In this document: positions 35,978 through 48,919 of the stretch, one piece after another | How the letters are laid out: each line of letters begins with the position of its first letter | How positions within the stretch are numbered: the stretch's first letter is position 1 | Assembly (NCBI RefSeq): GCF_000001735.4 | Contig: NC_003074.8 | Location: 15,197,261-15,261,260, forward strand | Direction of reading: 5' to 3' | Origin: Arabidopsis thaliana | Lineage: Eukaryota > Streptophyta > Magnoliopsida > Brassicales > Brassicaceae | Length of the DNA stretch: 64,000 nucleotides | Made by a program: the position numbers and the translations under genes | The notes under the pieces: generated by a model | Databases searched by the model: none | What the model saw: only the letters and a program-made list of their open reading frames with translations | What the model was told of the DNA's origin: nothing

Positions 35978-36363
35978 TATTAGAATGTCCCACATTGATT
36001 GGAATTAATATCTTTGAGTATTATATAAAGAATGTGGCAATCCTTAACTTTTGAGCTAGCTTTTGGGTTAAGTTACGCCACATTTCTAATATGGTATCAG
36101 AGCAAGGTTGGCTCAACAAGCAAATTCCCACAAAAATGGTTTCCCACCTATGTAGCCCATACAAGTGGCATGTCTTGTTATATTTCCGAGATGTTGGGCT
36201 TGGACTGTTTCCCGTTGGACCGTTTCCCACCCACATCTCGAAAAGGCCTATTAGAATGTTCCACATCGATTGGGATTAAAATCTTTGGGTATTATAAAAA
36301 GTATGTAGCAATCCTTTAACTTTTGAGCTAGATTTTAGGTCAAATTAAACCACATTTCTAATA
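35978..36363 (+). mobile_element. Complete TRIM (terminal-repeat retrotransposon in miniature)
   Basis: Two direct repeats of 114-115 bp (35978-36091 and 36249-36363), each beginning TATTAGAATGT and ending CATTTCTAATA, flank 157 bp. The 5' LTR is followed directly by TGGTATCAGAGC (36092-36103), the tRNA-Met primer-binding site. A purine tract CGAAAAGG lies next to the 3' LTR. A perfect 5-bp target duplication ATATT occupies 35973-35977 and 36364-36368. Total length 386 bp and no coding sequence fit the TRIM class (Katydid-type elements of Arabidopsis); the exact family is not assigned. Confidence 0.92.
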
Positions 36364-36368
36364 ATATT

Positions 36369-36974
36369 TAATTCAATCATCCAAAAGTTTCAGTTTACCA
36401 TAAATAAAACACTTGTGAAACAAAATAAAAAGATTCGTAAAATGAAACAAGGTGATTTTGCGACACCTTTACGACGCCTAAAATGGGATCTCTAACAAAC
36501 GACCAAAGAGAAACGTTGCCATGCCTACGAGATTGTATCATTTTACTAAATCGTAACACCCATGACTTTGGTTATCATACTCACATAAACTGCAATTAAA
36601 AATGCAAAACTGAAATCGAGAAGGGAAAAGCCAGTGTTTGATCGAAACTATGATAACACCATTCAAGTTAACAATGTCTAAGAAACAACCAGTACTCTGT
36701 GACCAAATAATACTTTTTAGGTGACTAAACGATGCCTGAACAACAGACTTGCGAACATCATACTAAAAATAAACCAAAATAAGATGGGAGCAAAGAATCG
36801 CAAAGAAAAAAACAACTGATACGGGTATGAGTACCACTGGCAATTTAATCGGGATGTGCTCTTTAATCAGGAGAAAAATCAATCCAATGTAGAAAAAAAA
36901 AAAAAAAAAACTGTTGGAAGTAAATGACATTGAGAGTGTTTTGCTTTGCCACAATATCATAGCGTATAGATCAT
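36369..36974. other. 3' flank of BIG5
   Basis: Holds the probable 3' untranslated region of the minus-strand ARF-GEF gene and a poly-A run at about 36893-36910. No other gene is supported. Confidence 0.5.
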
Positions 36975-39900
36975 TTACTGTTGCAAAAGTGGCTTCAATT
37001 GTGCTTTGAAAAGGTTGGCTAGTGCACCTCTTATCTCCATCTGCAGACAGAAACACTCGTGGAGTTAGCTCTCTACCGATTACATAATGGGTGGCTCGAA
37101 AGTACGAAACTAACTCCAAAACAAAGTTCAGTTGTGTGAGAAATATCTAGAACAGAAACAAATTCAATAACTTGCCTGTTCACAGCAAACGAGCCTCGTG
37201 AGCAGAGGGTAGAACTCTCTCATGTGCTTCCTGAATATTGTGTTGTTCATGAAGCACATGCCTTCCAAAACCTGGAACGACAATGACATAAGAAAATTAT
37301 CCTCTCTATCATAGATTTTATATTCTCAGCGACAAATGCATAAGCAATTAAGATGTATTACCTTCACAATCACGGGAGAACGTAGCTCCAGTACCCGATG
37401 AACATCCATGTTAGTAGTCTCCCCCAAAGTGGACTGGAGATCAGATGTTTCTTTCAGAACCTGTTCACAGAACGATACCAATTTTTCTTCTGCTGCACCT
37501 TCTAGTCTATCTTCCGAGTTAGATGCATCATCCGCAAGCCCAGAAGTTGTCTTTTGCAAGACGTCCAAATATATGGTGGTTCCTTCCAGCTCTTGCCGGA
37601 GAAGGTTTAGAGGTGGCCTATTAAAGAAAAAAATGTATAAGGACGATAAAAATATCTATTTATAACTCAGTCCAAAGGCTTATTCACTAACCTCTCTGTG
37701 GGAATGTGATTCATACGTGTTCTAAGGTTAGAATATGAATTGTAGGAAGAAGCAAATTCGATGAAAGAGAATAAGATGTCCATAATCGCAATCTTCTGTG
37801 GGGTTTTCAAATTACTCCAGTATTTTTGCTGCAGAATTAACATCAAACAAGAAAGCTGCAACTGTCAGTTCACAACACCACGCACATTTACCCTAAAGCT
37901 TACTGGGGACCAGGTGCTAAGGAATGAGAGTGTTTGCAACACCATACAACATAGCAAAGCAGAGAAGACATCTAAATACCTGGATGCTGTTGATAGCACC
38001 AAGTAGTAGTAATTGTGTGATGCATTTTCCTCTAATAGCTCCCAATGCTGGACTCTCTTCTTCTCTGCTGTCAGGCTCTGTAGGATCTTCATGCTACAGA
38101 AGAAAATAATTCGTAAATGTATCATATTACTCGGAAAAACAAGAGAACTATGAAAAAAGGAATGACCTGTGACGAGTGTAAATTAGTAAGGTACATCAAA
38201 TGGAAGAAAAGTTGTGCAAGTGCAAAATACCTTATATGGAGAGGAGGGTACAGTCACTTCTGCAACAGAGCTTTTTGGTTGAGATGTGAGATTCCGGAGG
38301 AAGAGATTGTCCATGAATCTTTGGCCAAAAGTCTGACTCCGCTGCAGATTCACATCATCCACATCCTTTTGAGCCCTTCCAGATGACGATGGACGACCTT
38401 TAATGAGAAAGATAAAGGTTAAAAAAACATGGCGTTGTGCAAATCCAATGTTTTTCAAGAAGTTTACCATCCCCAACATGTCCTATTATAACAATTATTT
38501 TCCAACACCATAAGTGAATATTGAAAATTGTTTATGCATAAATCCAAAATTCTACAAAAAGTTTAGAGTCAACCTTCCGAACCATCAGCCTTAGGCGGTA
38601 TCCCAGATTCTAGGGAAGTACCATGAGTACCAATCCTTGGAGATGCCTGGGCGGACACTTTCCCATTATCTTTAATATCGTCCGGATTACGATCAACTCG
38701 TGGAGAATCAGAGGCATCGGCCTCTATGTCTCCTGCCAAAACTAGGTTCTTTTTCGGATTGTCAAAACTCAAAGCATTCAACAGCTCCAGCGGTTGAGTT
38801 GTGTATGATGCATCTCTGGCAACAGAAAGAAAAGGTTAGATAGCAACATTTGAAGACAATTTTTTTTTATGAAAGATGGTCACCTTATGCTTTTCAAGAG
38901 CATATCCCAGTCTCCCTCACTAAATTGGTGGCCTCCAACCTCGATGAGGTGAACCAATGCTCCTAATGAAATTGAAACAACTGTCTGATCTGATTTCTTC
39001 GCACAGTCTAGGAGCAAACTTAAAAGTGGAGGCAGCATAAAACATACTTCCTGCTCCAAAGGTGAAAAATTCGTTGGTCAAATTTGCAGCACGCAATAAT
39101 ATTAATATGTCCAAAGTTGCATGTTAAGAAAAAAATTTCTGTATAATTTCATGCAGTAAACATGACAAGTACTGCAACAACCCTGAAATTTAATTGAGTA
39201 ATAACGGACAAGATGAGCACAGAGGGAGCAAATGTAGAAGCTTCATCAGTACCTTGTAGAACGTATTGAAGAGATTGCAGAGGAGCTGAAGGGAATGAAT
39301 GCTTGTTTCACGAAATTTTACATCCCCGGAAGATATTAAGCTTTCCTTTCCAGCATGACTCACATGATCAAAAATTGGAAACAAGATGCGATGGAAGATA
39401 CTCTCCCAGAAAGGTGTGGAGAACTTGTTTCCCCTTTCATTTAGCAAATCAAACAACACCTCCAGAGCACAGTTTCTAACTTCGGGCCTATAATCAGATG
39501 TGAGATCAGATAGACCGGCAAGCATCGGAAACCAGTAATGCTCTGTCACATCAAAAGTTTCATCCTCATTGCCATCAACGGGCTTAAGAACACCACCGGG
39601 TATAAGTCCCTGAGAATCATCATATGCCAGGCAAATGAGCACATGTAGTTACAGAGGGAAGAATCAAAAGAAAGTGAGGAAGTTCAAAGACAGGCCTAAA
39701 AGTAGATACGAACGGGAGAGCATAGGATTGAAGTTATAATAGAAGAGTAAAACGCTGAATTTTGAAGCTAAATTTAGCTTGAAAACATACCTCTGCAAGC
39801 CGATCCTCACATATTCTGAGAAGGGCAATAGCTTTCAGGCTTATCCGGTCTGAAGCTTTGTTATTGGCAAACCTGATGAGACAATTGACACAATCCATGA

Positions 39901-42900
39901 AGCAGTCACCTATCACCTGGTCAAAGTGTTCCAGAATAACTGCAAACAAACGAGTGGTTACACAAACATTTATCAAAACGAAAGAGTGAGAAAATTGAGT
40001 AAAACAGGGATACAAGTGCAATAGTTTGATGGACTGTTTGTCACCTTGCTCAACATTCTCAAATGATTTTTCAACTATCGATTCAACTTCGTCATCTGCA
40101 GCTGCTGTAAATATCATAAAAACACTCCTCCATCCCGATTTGATACTTCCAACTTTAGATTTTATCATCTAAAATAAAAAGATTGATTAGCTGCTGAAAT
40201 AATGGCTGCATACTACCGAGTAACAAAAACCAAGGAAACATATTAATTTTAGAATATAGAATAGATCAAGCAAGCAACCTGAACGATGCAGTCAACAATT
40301 AGGCTCCTTATGGTCTGACTTTGAGTATTCCGCATGATAATAACGAACGGTTTGAGAATATCATTTTGGAAAGTGAAATTGGTGAGCTCAGCACGTTCTA
40401 AATACTTCATCCCGAGCTGTCTCAGAGAATCTATGGCATACATTGCAATCTTTTCATCATGATGGCTACCAGCAGATACGAAATGTTCGGCAAGGACAGA
40501 CCATATTCTTGCCCAGACCTGGTATATGTCACAAAACAAACACAAAATAAAGTAATACGTGTTAAGTATTGAAATACATATAAGCGTAAGATACATAATC
40601 TATCGGCCCTTCAATATTACTTTGATAATGAATGAGGAAGCAGCTTTATAATAGACACCAGAACTTGTTGCAACGCACACTAGAGATGAGTCAAATTTAG
40701 AACAATATTGACAGCAAAGTTAACAAAGTTCTCTGCTTTACTTTCTCATTATGTTATTGTTAATGCTGTTCATTCTCAAGTGTATCCATACTTTCAAGTT
40801 GCATGAGGTGCAAGGTAGGGTATGTGTTATGACCTGTATAAGTTCTCATAGATAACTATGCATTGAGTAAGGATAGAAAACTATCAGAAGAGTACCATTC
40901 GGATACGTGCTATATTGTAATAACTGATCTCAACTAGCTTCTGCAAGCTGAAAACACGGGCAGGAGACTGCTTCAATTCTTCAGCTGAAACACCACATAG
41001 CGCAGTAAAAAACTCCACAACAGATTCACTGGGCAGCTTGACACTGTTTACAAAAACTTGTTCAGCAGGTCTCCCGGCTAACTCCTTCAATGATTGAACA
41101 ACCCCATCCCTGGAGATCTGGTTTGATCCATGCATTACTGTTGCAGCAATTCCGGGAGTAGAAATAATGAATTCCAGCCTAGAAACACATTCTAAAACTG
41201 CATTCCAAGTATCTTGAAGGGTGTCAGGTTCTGAGTCACACAACCCCAGTAATATCCTCAATGCTTCAACATTTTTGCTCCGCATTTCTTTTGGAGCATG
41301 CAAGAAAGTGAACCTATGGACAATTCAAAGAAAAATAGTCAACATGCATTGCGCAGCAATGGCACAATATTCTACACAAACTGCCAATATACAATGCAAC
41401 CTAAATATATATTCAACACTAAACATAAAAGGGAGTGTGAAATAAGTTTTACGAGTTTACCTGACAAGCGATGTTAGAAATGCATATCGCATTGTATCCA
41501 TTCCAAGAACATAAGCAATATGTATTCCAGCTTTAAATCCCTCCATGCAGAGAAGAATCCTTGGTTTGTTATCACCTACTTCCATTGTAACGGAGAAAGC
41601 AGCAAGCAGAGGCCACCCAACAGCTTCCACCATGGGCCTTATAATGTCCACTTGCTCAACCGTGTGAAAGACTCCTCTTTTCACTCCATGCTTTCGGAAA
41701 ATTTCCTGTGTTTTCCTAACAATGTCCTCAGTCTCAGATTTAGCATCAGCTGCTGATATTCTCTTTGGCAAACCCAGATTAAGAATGCTGACAAGACCAC
41801 CTCTTTCTTCTCCTCCTGGCCTTTGACTACTGAGCTTCTTCATGGTGTCATCGTCTTTTAGTTTAATTTCTTCTTGTACAATAGAATCATAGATCTCTTC
41901 CAGAAGTTCAGTTGGAGCACAATCTTCAGGATCATTAGTGGCATTCATACGTGTGAAATCTGATTTTGACATCTTAGGCCAAACCATAGGATTATGCGCA
42001 TCTGTATTTAACATGATAACTGCATAGGCTAGAACGTAGGCTGTATCTGCATTCTTGAAAAGACCCGGATTGTCTGCGCAATATCTACTCAAGGCAACAG
42101 TGGAACATAATATGTTAGTTATTAACTGGGAAAATGATAAGAACCAAATATAGATTTTCCATTCACCTAATCCACAAATAACTACCAAGCTTAATATTTG
42201 TACTAGATTCATATAATGATCTCAGAGAATAATACATGGCGCCCTTACCTTTCTGCGAACTTTTCCATAATACGATCAATTTTTTGGGCCTCTCCAGGAA
42301 GTCTAAAACCTTTGAGAAATTCACGAATAGCCGAATGAAACTTCATTTCTGAAAATTTCATTGAATCAACATATGCATGCATGACAGCAAGAGGAAACTC
42401 CTCGTGTTGGCCCAGGTAATCGCCAATCATAACCTATATATAACAACAGTTAAATCCCACCTATAAATACTGAAAATAACTATGCATAGTTCTAGTGTTC
42501 CACCTTGCTCAGACTCGAAGTACTTCTCAGAAACTGTGCAACTGAAGCAGGATTCCTTTCAACCAACTTGTTTGCAATTAGATATTCGACACCCTTCACT
42601 GAATTCCTGTTGAACTGCAAAAATGATTATCCATGCATTAGTATGTCACTACCAGTGACAAGTAGCAGGATATTAAACAAGAACCTCGGAGATGGCAGCC
42701 TCCATTGTGGATTTATGAGCTTTAGCCTTCTCAAAGTTGCTTGGGACATCTTCCCTGCTTTTGGTTTCAATTGGCTCTCCAGTAGAAGCAGAGTCCTCGT
42801 TTGCATTTCTTGTACTATTTTCTGCCTCTCTCCTTATTTTCTCCCAATCAACTAGTGATTTAAGAACGTTGACCAGGCACTAGAAATATTTACGAAAAAA

Positions 42901-45900
42901 GGTTCCTCCAATTTCTTAGTGAATAATTTCATAAGGATTTAGATAAAATATATACATAGCAATTTCAGTAGTTTATTTTCTGGATGCAAGTAAAGCAAAC
43001 ATGATATGACGCCTACCTGAAGGGATGAACCTTTAACCGAAGCTGTCTGCGAAGCCATGGCAGGATTTGGATCAGCACTCTGAGACCCTTGAGCAATTTT
43101 AGACAAAGTTGTTACCTAAAGTAAAATAAAAACATGTAATGTGAGTCATAACTACCAGTCACATTGCTGAAGTACAGTAGTTATATAAAAGAATGGAAAA
43201 TGGAGCACACCATGCGCTCAAACAAGTTTGGGGCCTCTAGATCACAATCATAGTTTACATACACATCAACAAGCATCTGAGGATCTTTGCAGACTTTCTC
43301 AAGCATCCTGCGTAGAAAAATATGAGTATCCATGAAATTCACAGCAAAAAGATAATAGACTCACTTGCCTAAGAGATGTATTCAAAACAAAATTACATCT
43401 GGACGAGCAGAAAAATATTGTACCTAAGAACACCCATCTTTTGGTCATTGGGACACTCGGAGTTATCTAATGATCTTAAGACGATGATGGGGAAAAATAT
43501 ACCAATTTCACCCTGAGAGTGAGATTTAGGATCAGAAAAATATGGTGAAAGGTAACAATCCCTGTACAAAAAAAGGAATTTCTAAACTGGGGACAGCACA
43601 TGCTTACTTTTAAACTGTCTCTGAACCGCAGCAAAAGCACGGAGAAGATACCAGATGCATACTGCAAGAACATAAATTCTAGTCAGATACAACAATCTGA
43701 TAGAACTTTCAGATCTATATGAAATGGAGAATCAAACCTGAAATATGACAGAAGACTGAGAAACCGACGCCCGCAACAATGCATATGAGAGGTAGGCTTT
43801 CACTGAATCTATAAAGTGAAAGTTCTTTGTAAATGAGTGACTAACTCCTTCTAACATACCCTGCATATTGCAAACATATTTATTGCAGAAAATTGGTCAA
43901 AATCAGCCAACAGAAAGGACCTTCAATGAATGCAACATAAATAACAATCTAATGTCAACAACTAAAACTCAGGATAAGCAAAGAGGTATATATGGGGCTT
44001 TCACAACATTAAAGTTCTGAGGAATGCACACTGTTTCGGGTGTAAATCATTTAGGCAGGAAGCAGTTAACAGTGACAACAACTATGTATACACACCTCTA
44101 TTTGACTTCAAAATAATAAAAAAAATTTATATGATGTGCAACAGAAGTTCAGTATCATGTAATGCCTTTTTTTTTTTTTTTTTGTCTAAATATCATGTAA
44201 TGCCTTTGCTACAAATTTACAAGATGATTAACTAGGTTTACCTGAAGAAGCTCAAGAGACAATATACGGGTCTTGGTTGTGACTTCATCACTATCTTCTT
44301 TCATACCCATCTGATACAGAACTTAAAAAAATTGTCACATAAGCACCACAAATAGCTAGTCAAGAATAGAGAGATGGAACCATAAAAAAAAGCCAACCTT
44401 GCAAAGGGTACGGAAAACAAGCAATGCATCACGCTGTCCAATACTCATGCTCTCCAGCTCGATGCCCCTATGGAATTAAAATGAGTTGAATAGAAAGTCA
44501 TGACTCTTACAAAGAAAAAAAACAAGTCTAACTCATTATCTGCTAATCAAAACAGGTAAATATGAGCATGTGTGTATGTAAAGCCACATGCAAGTTTATA
44601 TGTATGATACAGGCATGTGCGTACACATACTCAAACACATAAGCCTAAATAGGCGTAACAACATACTGGTACATAGATCAGTAAAGCAAAAGCTTAAACT
44701 CAGAAATTGAGAAGAGTGGTATGACATATACCGTTTTATCTTCTTGCCATCTTCAAGATGCACAGCTTTGTCAAGGGCGGCTTCTAAACCCTGATCATAG
44801 GATTCAGAATTTCATTGTCCGCAAAAGCCACAACTTTTGAACCACAGTATACAAGAGTCATCTATCTACCAGGAAGAACGAAAAAACTATTCTAGAGAAC
44901 TTCTTCCAGCCTCACTATTTAAAATTCAGACAGGAAACTCTATAGAGCTTATGGGACGCAGACATGTTAAAAAAAATATATCTAGTGGGCATTCAAAGAC
45001 AAGTGACAGACGAATATCTCTACTTATCCAGAAGCAACAAAGAGGATATGCCAGAAGTATATAGAGAAAGAACGCTACAAAACAATATACAATCTTTTTC
45101 TTCTAAGGAATTTCTAACTTTTTTTCCATAATTCTTTCAGTACTTCTTTTTTTGAAGAATACATCTCTAATCCAGTCACGGATATGGAGAAATGTTTACG
45201 ATATAAGGTGAAAGACCAACCTTAATATCAGCACCGCCCACAAGGGTATGCAGCTCTTCAACAGATGCAAGAGTTGTGTCTTTAGCCTGAGTGAGTGCAT
45301 CTCCTAAGGTCATTTCTTTCTCATTTTCGTCAGCTGCAGTTATTTCTTCATTTTTAGGGCTTGAAGTGTCACCTGAAACATGTTCTTCTTGAGACACTGT
45401 GGATGATGCGGAAACCTAGATATATATTTAATGGTCAGCACCTCCATTCAACATTTACTTTGTTTTCATGCATTCAAATTCAATAAAGCATATGCAACAT
45501 CGAGAAATATAGAATTACTTACAATGTCAGTCTCCATTCTCCTGAATACAATGCTTATCATCTGAGTCAGCATTGCTTTAGAAGTTGCTTGGTTAATTGG
45601 GCTCTTGCTACATGTAAATTCTGCATTTAGTGATTGCACCTAGGGTGATTAAAAAATTAGAAAAAAGAAGAGAAAACACACCTGTTTAGAGCAATGTTAT
45701 AGCAAACTCTAATAACTCCCAGCAATGGCTCCCCATGCACTGCGATAAAAACAGATTAAAATAATTTAAATTGATATTGCAAGCAAAATAAGTAGAGGAA
45801 ACAGTTCAGCCCACTAAAAGTTACAAAACATAGCTTTCTACATCAGAGAATTACCTTTGAACTTTCCTGAAGCAACAGCTGTAAGAAGAACCTTCAGTAC

Positions 45901-47774
45901 TTGGAGTACAGTGCTGCACAAAACTTTCAGCTTTAAGAATTGGTATAACCAATCTCAAGAAGATTTTGAAACACGAAGGTACATACCTGTCTGGTGATGA
46001 ATTATCAACACAGCTGCAAACCATGTTCAGAATGTCGGTGAAAGGTGCAGAATTTTTTCCACCATCCAACCCCGGATCCCCTTCCAAATGATCATAGGCA
46101 ATGAGTTTCTGCTTGCAACAAACAAAGAATTAAAAACATATACAGAACATTAATAGAATGACAGGAGATACATTACATAAGTACAGAGTCAAATGAATCT
46201 GAAACGAAAAAACTTTAATGGAGCAAACGTCCAGGGATACTCAGAGCAATTTAAAAAAAAAAAAAAATACATACATGAAGACAATCCAAAGCAGCATCAA
46301 ATATTTTTAAGTTCTTTGTCTCAAATGCAAGGCGTAGAGGTTTCAGCACAAGCTCCACTTCCGCTCCCCCTAATGTGTGTCCAGCATTTGCTAAGGAAAC
46401 GTTTATAGTCTCACTTTTTGACTGGCTAGCCTGCTGCGCTACTTCAGCACTCGTGACTTTTTGCGGTTCATCTGCTTCTACCCCAGTTTTTTCACCTCCA
46501 CCTTCAGCTTGTGAACTGAAGTTAAATATAAAGTGTCAGTGTAGACGAAATAAACTGTTGAACAAGCCACCTTTACATATAAATTACAAAACCCTTTAAG
46601 AAATGGTCAGATAAAAGATAACCAAAAACACGGAAGTCTCAAACTCTTACAGAAAACTAAAATTTGACAAATAAGATTTGGCAAAGAGTTTTCATGAAAG
46701 CGTGACTAGTAGCTACCATGGTTAAAAGGTGACTAAGATAAACATCACCAGATGACTACCTAACATTACAATAAAATTTCAAAGTAACTATCAGTTTTAT
46801 CGAGAAAACTCAATCCAACAACTAGCAGAAAATGGAATACTGGTTTGGTCATTACCTCTCCACTATGCTCGAGGGTGCAGCCTGCGTAACAACCTTTGAA
46901 CCATCTATAAACAATCACAAATGGAAGCTAAACCAGTTAGCGACAGAAAAATCATTACCACCTAATTTCTTCTATCAAATGAAAACATTTGTGACCAAGG
47001 CCAAATTAGAGCCAAAAATAAAAACAAAATGTGGAGAGAAGCCTTAAAATTCATTGATTTCTGGATAGCACCAGGGAGTGAATGTCCTTCATACTACTTC
47101 TAATATCACCTCATTGATATAGATCAGTTGAAAATCTAAGTAGCACATGCAGCTTACGCGTAGCTATACCCCGAAGATGACAAGTTCAAACAAATTTTGT
47201 AACAACAGACGTCACTTCTCTTTAATTTAACAAAGAACTAAGCAAACCATTCTGTAATCATGTAAGTAACTAATCCCTGTCCAGAACTTTCTTGTACAAT
47301 AAAGCACAGATTGATTGGAACCTAAAAGAAATTACGTCTTCCAAAAAGGTTATATTACTCGAACTAACGAATAAGAAGTAAAACTATTCTGATACGTAGC
47401 ATCTTTGTTCACAGGTCTAATTGTCAGATACAAACTATAAGCCAGAAGGTCTTAAATTCCATCGAATTTCATAGTCTTAGCTGTATCCTACCACATCATA
47501 CTAAAGTTCACTAACAAAACCAAACACTGGGAATAACCTGAAATCTCAGCTTGTGCGACCACATTTTAGTCAAATACATCTAGCAGATGGCTATGATCGT
47601 GGAATCTACCCGGACCAAAAGCAACGATCGAACGATTTTGAGCAAAAAATTGGGAGAAATTGAGATCTAACCTTGATAAGCTTGAATAGCTTTCTGGAGA
47701 TCAGGAAACTTCTTTCCTCCAGACTCCTTAAGCATCGTATCAAATGCTCGAGTCAAAAATCCACCAGCCGCCAT
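36975..47774 (-). CDS. BIG5: BIG5/BEN1/MIN7, large Sec7-type ARF guanine-nucleotide exchange factor
   Basis: A gene of about 10.8 kb with roughly thirty exons; start codon 47772-47774 ([20 protein letters not shown]), stop 36975-36977. The product activates ARF GTPases at the trans-Golgi/early endosome. The N-terminal DCB region comes first, then a HUS box VNYDCD near 43245. The Sec7 domain is at about 41860-42640: [35 protein letters not shown], the catalytic glutamic finger in [20 protein letters not shown], and [14 protein letters not shown]-terminal HDS repeats follow. The last exon (36975-37040) adds [16 protein letters not shown] and is joined by a GC-AG intron at 37041-37175. MIN7/BEN1/BIG5 is known as the target of bacterial effector HopM1 and in PIN recycling; AT3G43300 is recalled from gene order. 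Confidence 0.93.
37041..37175 (-). other. GC-AG intron (last intron of BIG5)
   Basis: The donor reads CAG followed by GCAAGT and the acceptor is CTGCAG. Reading through would give three more codons and a stop (ASY). Splicing instead restores LVCCEQ joined to [11 protein letters not shown], the conserved BIG-family C-terminus. The otherwise consensus donor context is typical of functional GC introns. Confidence 0.85.
44153..44207 (-). mobile_element. Ultra-short poly(A) retroposition scar in a BIG5 intron
   Basis: A perfect 17-bp direct repeat, TATCATGTAATGCCTTT, occupies 44153-44169 and 44191-44207. Between the copies lies only poly-T plus GTCTAAA (about 21 bp). On the minus strand this is a few bases followed by poly(A), the footprint expected from target-primed reverse transcription that stopped almost at once. 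It has no effect on exons. Confidence 0.75.
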
Positions 47775-48350
47775 CTTTAATCCTTCCTATTTCGACTTCT
47801 TCGTCTTCTTGTTCTACCGCAAAATCGAACGAATTACACAATCGGATCGTGCGGGAGCAAGATCGTCGGAGATACGACGGAATCGAGAGAGAAGTGAGAA
47901 ATGAGAATTGCCTTAGCTCTCTGGTTTTGACCCAAGAAGCTCGATCGAAGAGAGATCTGAGGCAACGAAACGAGCCACTAGCTAGATCTAATTTCCCATT
48001 TGAAAACAAAATTAAATTATTACTAACTATTTCAATTGAAGAAAATAATAATAATCAATTAAAACCGGGATTATTTCTAAACTGAATTGAACCGGGATTT
48101 TGGTGGGTTCTTTCTGTTCTTGTGGGCCAAAGAGTTTATTAATAAGCCCAAATGGACAACATAGAGAGTGATAGAAAGATATTTTAAAGTCCAAATAACA
48201 AATGAACCAAAACATAAAATATGACTGTTATTTGATTTTAGTTCTATGTAGCAGATGAGAAAAACGTCGGAACACCATGAGTTGCTTATCCCCGATCTTG
48301 AGTTGAGCATCTCTCTATTTTGCCACCAAAAGTAAAAAAAATTCAAGCGT
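47775..48350 (-). promoter_or_regulatory. 5' leader and promoter of BIG5
   Basis: Minus-strand upstream region of the ARF-GEF. It includes GGGCTTATTAATA and TGGGCC cores (near 48120-48150, Site II-like) on the minus strand. The retrotransposon nest starts at about 48350, so the available unique upstream sequence is only about 575 bp. Confidence 0.45.
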
Positions 48351-48351
48351 G

Positions 48352-48853
48352 TGTTGGACATGGGCTTCATCCTCAACATATCATTTGACTCAAACAGAGA
48401 CTTAAGTGTTTAATGGGCTTGTTGTCTCCAACAAATTAGCCTATTAAACACAAGAGGCAAAACGGTAATTTACAGGAGGAGTAGAAGAATCTTTAGGTTA
48501 AGAGGTTTGTCCTATAAATAATGCACTATTGGCGAAATAGTGATACAAAAGATAATACCCAGAGAATCAGAGCAATATTCGGACTAAAACTCTTTGTCTT
48601 TCGGTTTGTTTTTGTTCTCGGTTCGTTTTGTCTTCGGTTCGTTTTGTTCTCGATTCGTTTTGTTCTCGGTTCGTTTTAATTCACGGTTCGTTTTGTTCTC
48701 AATTCGAGTCGTGTTACGTTGCCGATCGATAGAAATCACTTGTAACTATTCGACCGGCCTGTTGTTTACCTTTCTCGTTCGTCAGCTAATAAAAGATACT
48801 TCGTCTTCCCGAAAATCCCTTACTTATTCATTGTTACAACCTCGGTACAAACA
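48352..48853 (+). repeat. 5' LTR of the Tat-lineage gypsy element (left edge approximate)
   Basis: The right edge is set by the primer-binding site that follows. The left edge is set only by a plausible TGTTGG start at about 48352 and could also be near 48409. A TATA-like CCTATAAATAATG at about 48511 and six imperfect copies of a TTCTCGGTTCGTTTTG unit (about 48600-48710) are inside. The 3' partner LTR is not in the window. Confidence 0.6.
48600..48712 (+). repeat. GGTTCGTTTTGT tandem repeats in the LTR
   Basis: About six consecutive imperfect copies of CTCGGTTCGTTTTGTT, downstream of the putative TATA box and so within the predicted transcript leader of the element. Confidence 0.8.
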
Positions 48854-48855
48854 AT

Positions 48856-48873
48856 TGGCGCCCACCGTGGGAC
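48856..48873 (+). other. Primer-binding site of the Tat element
   Basis: TGGCGCCCACCGTGGGAC directly follows the LTR end ACAAACA. This form of primer-binding site is characteristic of plant Tat/Ogre-lineage Ty3/gypsy elements. Confidence 0.8.
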
Positions 48874-48919
48874 AGTTCAAAGCTTTTCTTTCACAGAACG
48901 AGAACGGCGAGCAGCGTAG

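Noticed and set aside
36032..36319. Plus-strand frames at 36032-36319
   Set aside because: They lie within the TRIM and its repeats; TRIMs have no coding capacity.
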